Shown here: positions 33,530 through 42,109 of the stretch, piece after piece
How the letters are laid out: each line of letters starts with the position of its first letter
How positions within the stretch are numbered: position 1 is the stretch's first letter
DNA from: Firmicutes bacterium UBA6806
GTDB taxonomy: Bacteria > Bacillota > Clostridia > Peptostreptococcales > Acidaminobacteraceae
Direction: 5' to 3'
NCBI GenBank assembly: GCA_002452745.1
Contig: DKFC01000068.1
Coordinates: 1 to 64,000, forward strand
Length of the DNA stretch: 64,000 nt
Notes under the pieces: generated by a model
What the model was told of the DNA's origin: nothing
The model's input: the letters and a program-made list of their open reading frames with translations, nothing else
The model's database searches: none
Program-made: the position numbers and the translations under genes

Positions 33530-35545
33530 TTATACTTTTATCATCTCTTCAAATTCTGCTTCAGTTAAAATTGGAATTCCAAGCTCCTGAGCCTTGGTCG
33601 CTTTTGATCCTGCATTTTCGCCAACAATTACAAAATCTGTCTTTTTTGACACGCTTCCACTTGCTTTTCCACCAAGTTGCTCAATTAAGAGCTTGATTTC
33701 TTCACGTCCATACTGAGTAAGTGTCCCTGTAACAACCACTGTCTTTCCGCTTAAAATGCCGTTTACGTCCACTTTTTGAGCACTCACTGGATTGACGCCT
33801 AAGCTGATAAGTTCTTTTAAAAGATCTTTATTTTCAGACCTCGATAAATAGGATATTAAGCTTTGCGCCATCTTGTCTCCAAAATCGCTTAGGCCTACAA
33901 TTTGTTCGTACTCGGCGGACAAAAGTGATTCTAGCGACCCAAAATAGGTGGCAAGTGACTTGGCAGCCTTCTCACCAATCAGTGGAATCCCAAGCCCATG
34001 AATCAATCTGTAGAGATCATTTGACTTGCTGGCTTCAATTGCCGCAATCATATTGTCCACTGACTTTTCTCCCATTCTATCCAGACCGATTAACGATTCT
34101 CTTTGCCCATGCAGTCTATAGAGATCAGGAATAGTCTCAATAAAGTCATTTTCAATCAACATGTCCACCACAGACTCGCCCACACCGTCAATATTCATAG
34201 CTGGTCTAGAGACGAAATGCGTCAGTTTTCGCTTAATTTTAGCTGGACATTCTTCATTTGGGCATCTGATAGCCGCTTCACCTTCAATTTGAATAACGGC
34301 TGTATCACAAATTGGGCATTTGTTTGGAAATTCATAGGGATGAGTGTCCTCTGGTCTTTTCTCCAGAACGACATTCACCACGGCTGGAATTACATCACCA
34401 GCCTTTTGAATCAAGACCGTGTCACCAACTCTGATATTTTTTTCTTCAATAAAGGCCTTGTTGTGAAGGGTTGCCCGGCTGATGACCGAACCGGCAACTT
34501 TTACCGGGTCAAATTCCGCAAGCGGCGTCAAGACACCCGTTCTGCCCACCTGTACTCGAATTTCTCTGACTACAGTTTCCGCAAGTTCTGCTGGAAACTT
34601 ATACGCAATCGCCCATCTTGGGCTTTTGACGGTAACCCCCAGTTGACGTCTCTGATTAAAATCATTGACTTTAATCACCAGTCCATCTATTTCAAATGGC
34701 AGTTCATGTCTTTGTTCTTTCATTTCCTCGCAATAGGCAATAACCGCTTCTATAGTTTCACAGGTCTTCGGTGTCACGAGTTTGAATCCAAGCGCCTTAA
34801 GAGCTTGATATGCCTCTATATGGCTTTCTAGGTTTAACGTTCTATCCTGAGAGACAATTTCAAATACGAAGATGTCAAGAGGTCTCGAAGCAGCAATTTT
34901 TGAGTCCAACTGCCTAAGCGATCCAGCTGCTGCGTTTCTCGGATTTGCAAAGGCCTCTTTCCCTGATAGGATTTGGGTTTCGTTGAGTTTTTCAAATCCT
35001 TTTTTAGGGATAAAAACCTCTCCTCTCACGGTGAGGTTCACCAGTTGATTCCCCGAAAGCACAAGCGGAATTGAGCGAATTGTTTTGACATTGCTAGTGA
35101 CATCTTCACCGATAACACCGTCGCCACGCGTTGCGCCTGTTACGAGTTTTCCATTTTCATACTTAAGTGCCACCGTGAGCCCATCTATTTTATACTCCAC
35201 AGCATAGGAAACATCTCTGCCCAGTTCTCTTTGAATACGCCTGTCAAATTCCCTCAAGTCTTCCGCATTAAAGGCATTGTCCAAGCTGAGCAGTGGAATT
35301 TCATGCGGTATTTTGACAAACGAATCTAGAACAGCCCCCCCTACTCTCTTGGATGGAGAAAGCTCCGAATCAAGCTCCGGGAAGTCTGCTTCAAGCGTCT
35401 TTAACTGTTTCATCAGCTGGTCATATTCACCATCTGTAATTTCCGGTTTATCTAAAACATAATATCTATGATTATGATATTCCAGCTCCTTGCGAAGTTT
35501 TTCAATTTCCTGTTCTGCCGCCTTTATACCTTCTGAACGGTTCAT
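33530..35545 (-). CDS. ligA: NAD-dependent DNA ligase
   Basis: A 671-residue ligase sealing nicks in replication and repair. The adenylation motif YKIDGLTVAL (KxDG) is near residue 110. An OB fold, a Cys4 zinc finger (CPICDTAV...CPNEECPAK), helix-hairpin-helix repeats and a C-terminal BRCT domain follow (SGKTVVVTGTLTQYGREEI). ATG 35545 is preceded by GAGAGG; the 35563 ATG has no site. It follows pcrA by 27 nt, an arrangement widely conserved in Gram-positive bacteria. Confidence 0.96.
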   Translation of the reverse strand: MNRSEGIKAAEQEIEKLRKELEYHNHRYYVLDKPEITDGEYDQLMKQLKTLEADFPELDSELSPSKRVGGAVLDSFVKIPHEIPLLSLDNAFNAEDLREFDRRIQRELGRDVSYAVEYKIDGLTVALKYENGKLVTGATRGDGVIGEDVTSNVKTIRSIPLVLSGNQLVNLTVRGEVFIPKKGFEKLNETQILSGKEAFANPRNAAAGSLRQLDSKIAASRPLDIFVFEIVSQDRTLNLESHIEAYQALKALGFKLVTPKTCETIEAVIAYCEEMKEQRHELPFEIDGLVIKVNDFNQRRQLGVTVKSPRWAIAYKFPAELAETVVREIRVQVGRTGVLTPLAEFDPVKVAGSVISRATLHNKAFIEEKNIRVGDTVLIQKAGDVIPAVVNVVLEKRPEDTHPYEFPNKCPICDTAVIQIEGEAAIRCPNEECPAKIKRKLTHFVSRPAMNIDGVGESVVDMLIENDFIETIPDLYRLHGQRESLIGLDRMGEKSVDNMIAAIEASKSNDLYRLIHGLGIPLIGEKAAKSLATYFGSLESLLSAEYEQIVGLSDFGDKMAQSLISYLSRSENKDLLKELISLGVNPVSAQKVDVNGILSGKTVVVTGTLTQYGREEIKLLIEQLGGKASGSVSKKTDFVIVGENAGSKATKAQELGIPILTEAEFEEMIKV

Positions 35546-35572
35546 ATCTACCTCTCTTTTCATTTCAACCGA

Positions 35573-37807
35573 TTAATCAATACGCTTAATCGGCGCCATT
35601 CCCGAATGGATTTTCTTGATGCCGCAGCTATCAAATGCCACTGTCAGTGTCTCTCCATCCGAATCCACCGTTATGACAAGCCCCGGTCCAAACACCTTGT
35701 GGTTGATCTTCGTCCCTGCCCCATATCGCCTTTCGGCCTCATCGGAAACATCTGTGGCTGTTACAGCATTACTTGCCGATGGTTTTCCAAAAAAGCTCTG
35801 TTTGCTCTTCAAGGCATTTTGTGCAAAGTAATTGTGTTTTTTTTCTGGCTTCTCCGTTTCAAAATTCATGGAATCTCTACTCTCAGAGAAATTTTCAAGT
35901 AGTGCCTTATCCATTTCACTTAAAAAGACGCTGGCATGTCTTGCTTCAAATCTGCCGTATTGATTTCTATTTCTCGCATGTGTCACAAACAAACGCTCCT
36001 CTGCGCGTGTAATGCCCACGTAACAAAGACGCCTCTCCTCTTCTAGTTCTTCCGGATCATCCGTTGCTCTAAATGACGGAAATAAAGTGTCTTCCAGTCC
36101 CACTAGGAACACCACTGGGAATTCCAGTCCCTTGGACGCATGAAGCGTCATAAGCAAGACGCCGTCTTCTTGGTCTTCTATATTATCTTGGTCACTCCTA
36201 AGTGATGTCTCTGCCAGAAAGTCCCTTAGGTTTGGCTCTTCATTTCGCTTTTCAAACTCCTCTATAACTGTCCTGAATTCGTAAATATTGTCTATTCTAG
36301 CGTCTGCCTCCACTGATTTTTCCGCTTCGTACAGCTCAATAAATCCAATAGATTGAAGCAATTCGTCAAATATCTGCGTTACAAAATCAGTTTCTATTTT
36401 AGATTTGAGGCGGTCAATTATGCCATAAAATTCTGTCAGTCCCTTTGAGGCTTTTGCACCGATGCCCTCGATTTCTGACACGAAAGGAAGACATTCAAGA
36501 AGTGAGCAGTCTCGCTCTAATTGATAGGCCTGAAGTTTTTCAATAGTCTTCGCGCCAATATTTCGCTTGGGTTCATTGACAACTCGTTGAAAACTGACGT
36601 CATCACTTGGATTGACAACGAGCTTCATGTAAGCCAATATGTCTTTGATTTCTTTTCGCTCATAGAATTTTAAACCGCCAATGACTTTATAAGGCATTCC
36701 GTTGAGCATCAGATTATCTTCAAATGATCTGGACTGCGCATTGGTTCGATACAAAATAGCACAATCAGAAGCTTTGTACTCTCTCTCGCGCGTGAATGTC
36801 CGAATCTTCTCCACAACAAACTTGGCCTCATCTTTCTCATCATAGGCCATGTAGTAACCAATCTTTTCACCGGGTTCCTTGTCCGTCCAAAGATTTTTGT
36901 CTCGTCTATTTGGATTGTTTGCAATCACACTATTTGCAAGGTCAAGTATATTTTTTTTCGATCGGTAGTTTTGCTCCAGTTTGATAATTCTCGCACCTGG
37001 AAAATCGTCTTCAAACTCTCGAATATTTCGAATATCCGCACCACGCCATTTATAAATAGACTGATCGGCATCTCCCACGACAAAGAGATTTCTACTTTTG
37101 GCTGCCAAATACTGCACCAATGTGTACTGGGCTCTATTGGTATCCTGATACTCATCTACGTGAATATATTTAAATCTATTTTGATAATATGTCAATACTT
37201 CGCGGTTCTGCTTGAATAGTTCAATGGTTTTCAGCATGAGGTCATCAAAGTCCATCGCTTGATTTTGCTTGAGTTTTGATTGATAGAGATGGTAGAGTTC
37301 AATAAAGCCCTTTTCTCTAAAATCACTTCCATATCTGCCTTCATAAAGATCTGGCGTCAACATGTCGTTTTTAGCCGCTGATATTTTAAACTGGCTGGTC
37401 TTGAGCGGCGTTCTTTTATCGTCAATGTTGAGTTCCTTATAGCACATTTTCAAGAGTGCCTTTTGATCCTGTGTATCGTAAATGACAAAATCACTTGTAT
37501 AACCAATTCTATCCGAATCGCGCCTTAGTATCCTCACGCAGATTGAGTGAAACGTGCCAACCCACATTTGAGATGTCACCGGGCCAATAAGTGATTCAAT
37601 CCTCGTCTTCATTTCATTTGCAGCTTTATTGGTAAATGTAATTGCCATGATGCCGGATGGAAATATGTCATAATTCTCAATGAGATTCGCAATTCTATGC
37701 GTCAAGACCCGTGTTTTCCCCGATCCTGCACCTGCAACAACTAAGATAGGGCCGTCAATTGCTTCGACAGCCTCTCTCTGCACTTCGTTTAGAGTGCTTA
37801 AATCCAT
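35573..37807 (-). CDS. pcrA: ATP-dependent DNA helicase PcrA/UvrD
   Basis: A 744-residue superfamily-1 3'-5' helicase for repair and rolling-circle replication. VVAGAGSGKTRVLTHRIANL is motif I, followed by FTNKAANEMK, HVDEYQDTN (motif II), GDADQSIYKWRGAD (motif III) and TLHASKGLEFPVVFLVG. The C-terminus ends with the Tudor-like GTKINHKVFGPGLVI segment that binds RNA polymerase in PcrA. ATG 37807 has AGGAGG six bases upstream. Next to yaaR upstream and ligA downstream. Confidence 0.96.
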   Translation of the reverse strand: MDLSTLNEVQREAVEAIDGPILVVAGAGSGKTRVLTHRIANLIENYDIFPSGIMAITFTNKAANEMKTRIESLIGPVTSQMWVGTFHSICVRILRRDSDRIGYTSDFVIYDTQDQKALLKMCYKELNIDDKRTPLKTSQFKISAAKNDMLTPDLYEGRYGSDFREKGFIELYHLYQSKLKQNQAMDFDDLMLKTIELFKQNREVLTYYQNRFKYIHVDEYQDTNRAQYTLVQYLAAKSRNLFVVGDADQSIYKWRGADIRNIREFEDDFPGARIIKLEQNYRSKKNILDLANSVIANNPNRRDKNLWTDKEPGEKIGYYMAYDEKDEAKFVVEKIRTFTREREYKASDCAILYRTNAQSRSFEDNLMLNGMPYKVIGGLKFYERKEIKDILAYMKLVVNPSDDVSFQRVVNEPKRNIGAKTIEKLQAYQLERDCSLLECLPFVSEIEGIGAKASKGLTEFYGIIDRLKSKIETDFVTQIFDELLQSIGFIELYEAEKSVEADARIDNIYEFRTVIEEFEKRNEEPNLRDFLAETSLRSDQDNIEDQEDGVLLMTLHASKGLEFPVVFLVGLEDTLFPSFRATDDPEELEEERRLCYVGITRAEERLFVTHARNRNQYGRFEARHASVFLSEMDKALLENFSESRDSMNFETEKPEKKHNYFAQNALKSKQSFFGKPSASNAVTATDVSDEAERRYGAGTKINHKVFGPGLVITVDSDGETLTVAFDSCGIKKIHSGMAPIKRID

Positions 37808-37817
37808 TTGCTTCCTC

Positions 37818-38267
37818 CTATATGATTAAATTTATGAGCAATCCCTGTATTTCACCAACTTTTTTTAAAATGTTGATTTCTTTATGTTCTCTCTTTATGA
37901 TGAGGTTTGTCAGTTCGGCGAGTTTGCTGTCAATTTCAACAACAGTTCTCATAACTTTGTTTCGACCTGTTCTGGAAAAACCCCTGCGCTCTCTAATCTC
38001 ATAGCCCTTGGTCACAGTCTCTTCTATAAAATCCCGAATCATATTCTTGTATTCAAATAGCGTTTCGACAGTGCGGTTCTCAACCAGAGCCTGCCCTTTC
38101 TTGTCGATTTCATCGAGCGCCTGTTGGAGCGCTTCTCTCTGCTTGTCATACTCCTTGTGGGATAGTATCTCAGTAAAACTGATTTTCCCCACAGGGGATA
38201 CGGAAGCGGCATCCATTTTGGATGCGTTTGAAGTTTTCCCTGTTTTTGACGTCTTCCCAACTTTCAT
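37818..38267 (-). CDS. yaaR: YaaR (DUF327) family protein
   Basis: A 149-residue soluble helical protein. The C-terminal part, KNMIRDFIEETVTKGYEI, ERRGFSRTGRNKVMR and VGEIQGLLINLII, is the DUF327 pattern. Function is unknown. It is 10 nt upstream of pcrA and likely cotranscribed. The N-terminal 35 residues are low-complexity and poorly conserved. Confidence 0.85.
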   Translation of the reverse strand: MKVGKTSKTGKTSNASKMDAASVSPVGKISFTEILSHKEYDKQREALQQALDEIDKKGQALVENRTVETLFEYKNMIRDFIEETVTKGYEIRERRGFSRTGRNKVMRTVVEIDSKLAELTNLIIKREHKEINILKKVGEIQGLLINLII

Positions 38268-38350
38268 GTCTTTCCTCGCCTCTCCTTTGGTCTTATCTAT
38301 TATACAGGATTTTTTGCCTAAACGAAAGCAATCACACCACGATGAAAAAG

Positions 38351-38390
38351 AAATCCGAACAGGGGTTCAACCTCTGTTCGGATTTTTTTT
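38351..38390. terminator. Strong hairpin terminator between the FliK-like locus and yaaR
   Basis: AAATCCGAACAG and CTGTTCGGATTT form a 12-bp stem. A T8 run follows on the plus strand. On the minus strand the hairpin is followed by TTTCTTTTTC, which ends the 38.4-40.8 kb transcript. The stop codon of the 82-residue gene lies inside the hairpin. Confidence 0.8.
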
Positions 38391-38615
38391 CTCCACTGCT
38401 TCTACCTTTGAGGTAATCGCACCAATCAGTGCATATAATTGAGCGGGCAAATTATCTCTCAAGTCCGTCTTTATCATATGTTTTAATTTTTGCGGGTCTT
38501 CTTCAATTATTCGCTTCTCCTGTTTTGCCTCTTCAACGAGTTTTTGAGAAATACCGCTGAAATCGTCAACTGAATCGCTTTTATCATAAGCCCCTAGCTT
38601 GCCATAAGTTTTCAT
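38367..38615 (-). CDS. Small hypothetical protein coupled to the FliK-like gene
   Basis: An 82-residue soluble, charged protein with no motif I recognise. It is helical in appearance (ISQKLVEEAKQEKRIIEEDP, then LPAQLYALIGAITSKVEAV). Its ATG overlaps the stop of the 731-residue gene by 4 nt, which supports expression, and it ends within the terminator. Similar short proteins accompany flagellum-related genes, but that is only context. Confidence 0.6.
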   Translation of the reverse strand: MKTYGKLGAYDKSDSVDDFSGISQKLVEEAKQEKRIIEEDPQKLKHMIKTDLRDNLPAQLYALIGAITSKVEAVEKKNPNRG

Positions 38616-40807
38616 ATTTTAAAATCAAATCCCTTCTGCTCATCATACGTAAAGTGCTCATTTTTTTGAATTTCGCCTTGCAATACAAACGGTTTTACCT
38701 CTTTATAAGCCTCTACCTTGATTTTCACTTCTGGATATCCCAGTTCAGAAACTTCATCTTTCATCGTTTCAAACGCCGCTTCAAAAACATCCACGTTATC
38801 ATTTAGGACTGTCATTTCCACAGAGCCGTCCTTAATTTCCACTTTGACGCCGGTCTCACCATAGTGCTTCAAATTCATTCCGAAATAAAGGGAGGCATTG
38901 TTGGCATCCAAGACACCTGAACTGTTTTTCCCGGTCATATAGACTTTCATGTTGTTGATTTCCATGTCGTCTTCAAATGGCAGGTTGAAGAAGTGAAACT
39001 GCTGCTGTCTCTGCTGTCCCGAGTCATTCATCATCTGTTGTCCCGTCAAGCTGAGAAGTGTCTCCTCTATGCTCCTGTTTGCACTCTCTTCTTTCATGAG
39101 CTTCATGAGAATTTCCTTTACGTTTGAACTCATCCATTCTGATTTCACCTGTTGATTTTTAGTGGCAATCTCTTCAGATACTTCCATCTCGTGATTTAGT
39201 CCCAGCCCTCTGAGCGTTTCAAGCACATCTCTACCGCTTCTTGCGCCAGTGGTGTCCTTTTGAATTTCCAGAAGCATCTGAACTTGCTGTTTCACCGTTT
39301 CAGGCTTTTCTCTATCATCCCCTTTGAGAAGTTCCAGTGTTTCTTCCATGCGTTTGGTAGCAAAACTCTGTAGTTTTTGAGGATTCATGTTCACTTCTAT
39401 TTTCTTAAGTGCCTCATTTACCGCTTTGACGGTTTTTAACGCCCCTTCTTGATCCCCGCTGTTCAATAGATTTTTAGCATCTGTCAGCTGTGAGGACAAC
39501 ACTAGAAGTTTTTTCTCTGTGTGCATATCTGTATAAAGGGTTACTTCGCTCTTGAGCATGGTCTTTTCCAATAAGCCAATTGCCTTTTGGATAGATTCGG
39601 CACTGACATCTTGCGATGTATCTGTCAGCTGAACCAATTCATTCTTTGACGCTTCAAAAGACTGTTGCAGTTCATATGATTTTTCCGTGATTGTCTCCAC
39701 AATGAAGGTTTTCACATCAAAAGTCGCCTCAACCGCTTCTACGGCAGATTGTAAACTTCCAGCAATTGCCTCTAGAACGGATATAAGCGCTTCTTCGCTA
39801 ATCCCCTCTGTGGACGATGCGTCAGTTTCACTTCCCTGTGCTTCAGAGGTTCCCAAAGACGCTTCGTCGTCTGTCTCTTGCTCGGCATTGGTATTCTCGC
39901 TGTTGACTAGTTCGGGGAATGTGACTTTGCCTCCAGTATTTGCGGCAGTTAAAGCCTTGACATTTTTATCACCTAGGGATTCGCCCTCCGAATCTGTTTT
40001 ATCAGACACTTCTCTTCCCATGATTTCTTCAATAAGCACTTGTATCCGCTGATTCAGTTCATCTGAACCCTTGGTTATTTTATCGGATAGTTCTGTATCC
40101 ACCTTCAAATATTGCAGAAGCTGTTCAAGGGATAAGTTTTGAACCATGCTGTCAAACGGGAGAGAAACTGCCGCCTCCGTCCCTTCCATCAAGTTTAGCA
40201 AATCAGAAACAGCTTTAACTAACGTTTCCAGCGTTCCAGAATCTAAAACGCCTTTTAAGTTCACCTCTATTTCAGATAAATCAATACCAGCACTGCCTGC
40301 GTCTAAAGCGCCTATATCCTGCAAAATTTGTTTCGCCACTAATCTAACGGCCTCTTCAACCGATTTTCCCTCTGCCAAGTAGCCTTTTAAAGCTGATTTC
40401 AATTCATCAGGCAGTTTGAGATTGTCTATTAAATCTTCAAGGGATTCAGGGCCTTCACCCTCTCCTTGAAGCAGTAAATCAATTTCCATGTCAGGTGTTT
40501 CGTTTAATGCCAAGTGGATGGCATCCAAATTGTCAGTGTTGATTTCCACCCCTTTAAAAAAAGCCACTTCCAATGTCTGAAGTTTTGAATCCGTTGTTCC
40601 GTCTGCCTTTTTCATAAAATTGTCAATTTCCTTGACATCTTTCTCCGTCAAATTCACCTGATATTTTTCTGCCAGAGAATTCACCGCATCTGTTTTGCTT
40701 TTAAAGGATTCCAAGATGGTTTCGCCAGTGCTCTTTTCCTTGTCTTTTGTCTTTATGTCATATTTATTTTCAAGTTTTAAGGTCTGTAACAATTGATTAA
40801 TCTTCAT
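38612..40807 (-). CDS. Large acidic protein, FliK/DUF6240-like (possible flagellar hook-length control)
   Basis: A 731-residue acidic protein without a signal peptide or membrane span, rich in Leu, Glu, Ser and Thr. The long central part is low in complexity and helical. The last 130 residues form a compact region (FHFFNLPFEDDMEINNMKVY, then YFGMNLKHYGETGVKVEIKDG). That region resembles the C-terminal core of FliK-like and DUF6240 proteins, where surface hydrophobic residues close hook assembly. ATG 40807 has AGGAG five bases ahead. No other flagellar gene is in the window, so the role is inference. Confidence 0.6.
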   Translation of the reverse strand: MKINQLLQTLKLENKYDIKTKDKEKSTGETILESFKSKTDAVNSLAEKYQVNLTEKDVKEIDNFMKKADGTTDSKLQTLEVAFFKGVEINTDNLDAIHLALNETPDMEIDLLLQGEGEGPESLEDLIDNLKLPDELKSALKGYLAEGKSVEEAVRLVAKQILQDIGALDAGSAGIDLSEIEVNLKGVLDSGTLETLVKAVSDLLNLMEGTEAAVSLPFDSMVQNLSLEQLLQYLKVDTELSDKITKGSDELNQRIQVLIEEIMGREVSDKTDSEGESLGDKNVKALTAANTGGKVTFPELVNSENTNAEQETDDEASLGTSEAQGSETDASSTEGISEEALISVLEAIAGSLQSAVEAVEATFDVKTFIVETITEKSYELQQSFEASKNELVQLTDTSQDVSAESIQKAIGLLEKTMLKSEVTLYTDMHTEKKLLVLSSQLTDAKNLLNSGDQEGALKTVKAVNEALKKIEVNMNPQKLQSFATKRMEETLELLKGDDREKPETVKQQVQMLLEIQKDTTGARSGRDVLETLRGLGLNHEMEVSEEIATKNQQVKSEWMSSNVKEILMKLMKEESANRSIEETLLSLTGQQMMNDSGQQRQQQFHFFNLPFEDDMEINNMKVYMTGKNSSGVLDANNASLYFGMNLKHYGETGVKVEIKDGSVEMTVLNDNVDVFEAAFETMKDEVSELGYPEVKIKVEAYKEVKPFVLQGEIQKNEHFTYDEQKGFDFKI

Positions 40808-40922
40808 GTCCACTCCTAATCTAGAATATGTACTCGTCTAAATAGCCATAACAGCTAAATAAGTTATCGGCATTTCTCGTGGATTTCATCAGCCCTTTTC
40901 TCACTTTTCACTGGATTTGCCG

Positions 40923-40951
40923 CATAAAAAAAGATGCCCTCATGGAGCATC
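40923..40951 (-). terminator. Terminator of the feo/DMT operon
   Basis: On the minus strand GATGC-TCCATGAG-GGCATC followed by TTTTTTT, 19 nt after the DMT gene. Confidence 0.8.
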
Positions 40952-40969
40952 TCAACAATTGTCGTTTGA

Positions 40970-41887
40970 CTAAACCTTTCCCCGTGCCGAAACCAGTTCC
41001 TCTGTTTCGCTCTTGCCGTCGTGAATCGTCGTAATCGTAACGGCTAAAATTACCAAAATCCCACCGATGAGCTGTCTGACTGAAATCAAGGACCCCATGT
41101 AAAAATAACTAAAAATAATCGTTACAACTGGTAGAAAATTAATAAAAACTGAGGATTCTGAAACCCCTAGCAAATCCATCGACTTGGCATAGTAATAGAA
41201 TCCAAGCACAGAGGCAAAAATACTCAAGAACACCAAATGCCCTATAACAGAACCATTTACTGCCGTCCATTGATTCTGTTCGAATAACAGAAATGGCAAG
41301 AAAAAGGGAATACTATATAAAAATTGATAATAGATGATCGTCAGATACGAATACCTTTCAAAGAGGGGTTTCGAAGCCAGCGAATAAATCACCCACGAAA
41401 CCACCGCACCAAACATCATCATATAGCCCAGTCCCTCACCGGCATTAAATAACTGGCTTGGTTTGATGTCTACAATAAAAACCACTCCGAGAACGGATAG
41501 AATAACAGCTATTATATCCACTCTATCAATGCCTCTCTTGTAAACAATCACCTCAAAGATCAGAGTAAAAACTGGAATCGCCGCAATGATTAGAGCCGCT
41601 GGGGAAGCGGAAATATATTTAATCCCCATATTTTCAAAGAAAAAATAAACGCCAATGCCAATACCACCAGCCAACAAGAACAATCCCCTGTCTTTGGGAT
41701 TTATTTTAAGCGGTTGATGCGTTAGCTTCATGGCAATATAAAGTATAGCTGTTGCTATGACAAACCGGATTGCCCCAATTGTCATCGGCCCCAAATATCC
41801 CAAAAGATACTCTGTACTTACAAAAGAAATTCCCCATGTCAATACGGGGATAGAAACGCTAATTAAGCCTTTAGTTTTTTTTGTCAT
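40970..41887 (-). CDS. EamA/DMT-superfamily transporter
   Basis: A 305-residue permease with ten membrane spans in two EamA repeats (GAIRFVIATAILYIAMKL in the first; FASVLGFYYYAKSMDLLGVS in the second). DMT proteins export amino acids, metabolites or drugs; the substrate here cannot be read. ATG 41887 follows AAGGTG by six bases. The gene overlaps the end of the FeoB-associated gene by 17 nt, so it probably belongs to the Fur-controlled feo transcript. Confidence 0.87.
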   Translation of the reverse strand: MTKKTKGLISVSIPVLTWGISFVSTEYLLGYLGPMTIGAIRFVIATAILYIAMKLTHQPLKINPKDRGLFLLAGGIGIGVYFFFENMGIKYISASPAALIIAAIPVFTLIFEVIVYKRGIDRVDIIAVILSVLGVVFIVDIKPSQLFNAGEGLGYMMMFGAVVSWVIYSLASKPLFERYSYLTIIYYQFLYSIPFFLPFLLFEQNQWTAVNGSVIGHLVFLSIFASVLGFYYYAKSMDLLGVSESSVFINFLPVVTIIFSYFYMGSLISVRQLIGGILVILAVTITTIHDGKSETEELVSARGKV

Positions 41888-42068
41888 CCTGCTCACCTTC
41901 TCCAAGGTCGATTATACCATGAAGTTCGTGACAGTGACAATCATCAGATTTTGACGATGAGCAACTCATACATTTCCCTGCTTTAACTTGTCTCACAGAC
42001 TTTCTGATAATAAAAAAGGCATACACAACAATCAGGGCCGCTATTACAGCTGTTATAACCATACCCAT
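41871..42068 (-). CDS. FeoB-associated Cys-rich membrane protein
   Basis: A 65-residue protein with one N-terminal membrane span (VITAVIAALIVVYAFFII). A cysteine/histidine-rich cytoplasmic tail follows (KCMSCSSSKSDDCHCHELHG). Small proteins of this kind follow feoB in many clostridia and are thought to assist ferrous iron transfer, comparable to FeoC. GGAGG precedes ATG 42068 by five bases. It lies 42 nt after feoB. Confidence 0.88.
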   Translation of the reverse strand: MGMVITAVIAALIVVYAFFIIRKSVRQVKAGKCMSCSSSKSDDCHCHELHGIIDLGEGEQDDKKN

Positions 42069-42109
42069 ACAAGCCTCCGTTTCCATGACCTATCGTCATT
42101 CATTAGAAA

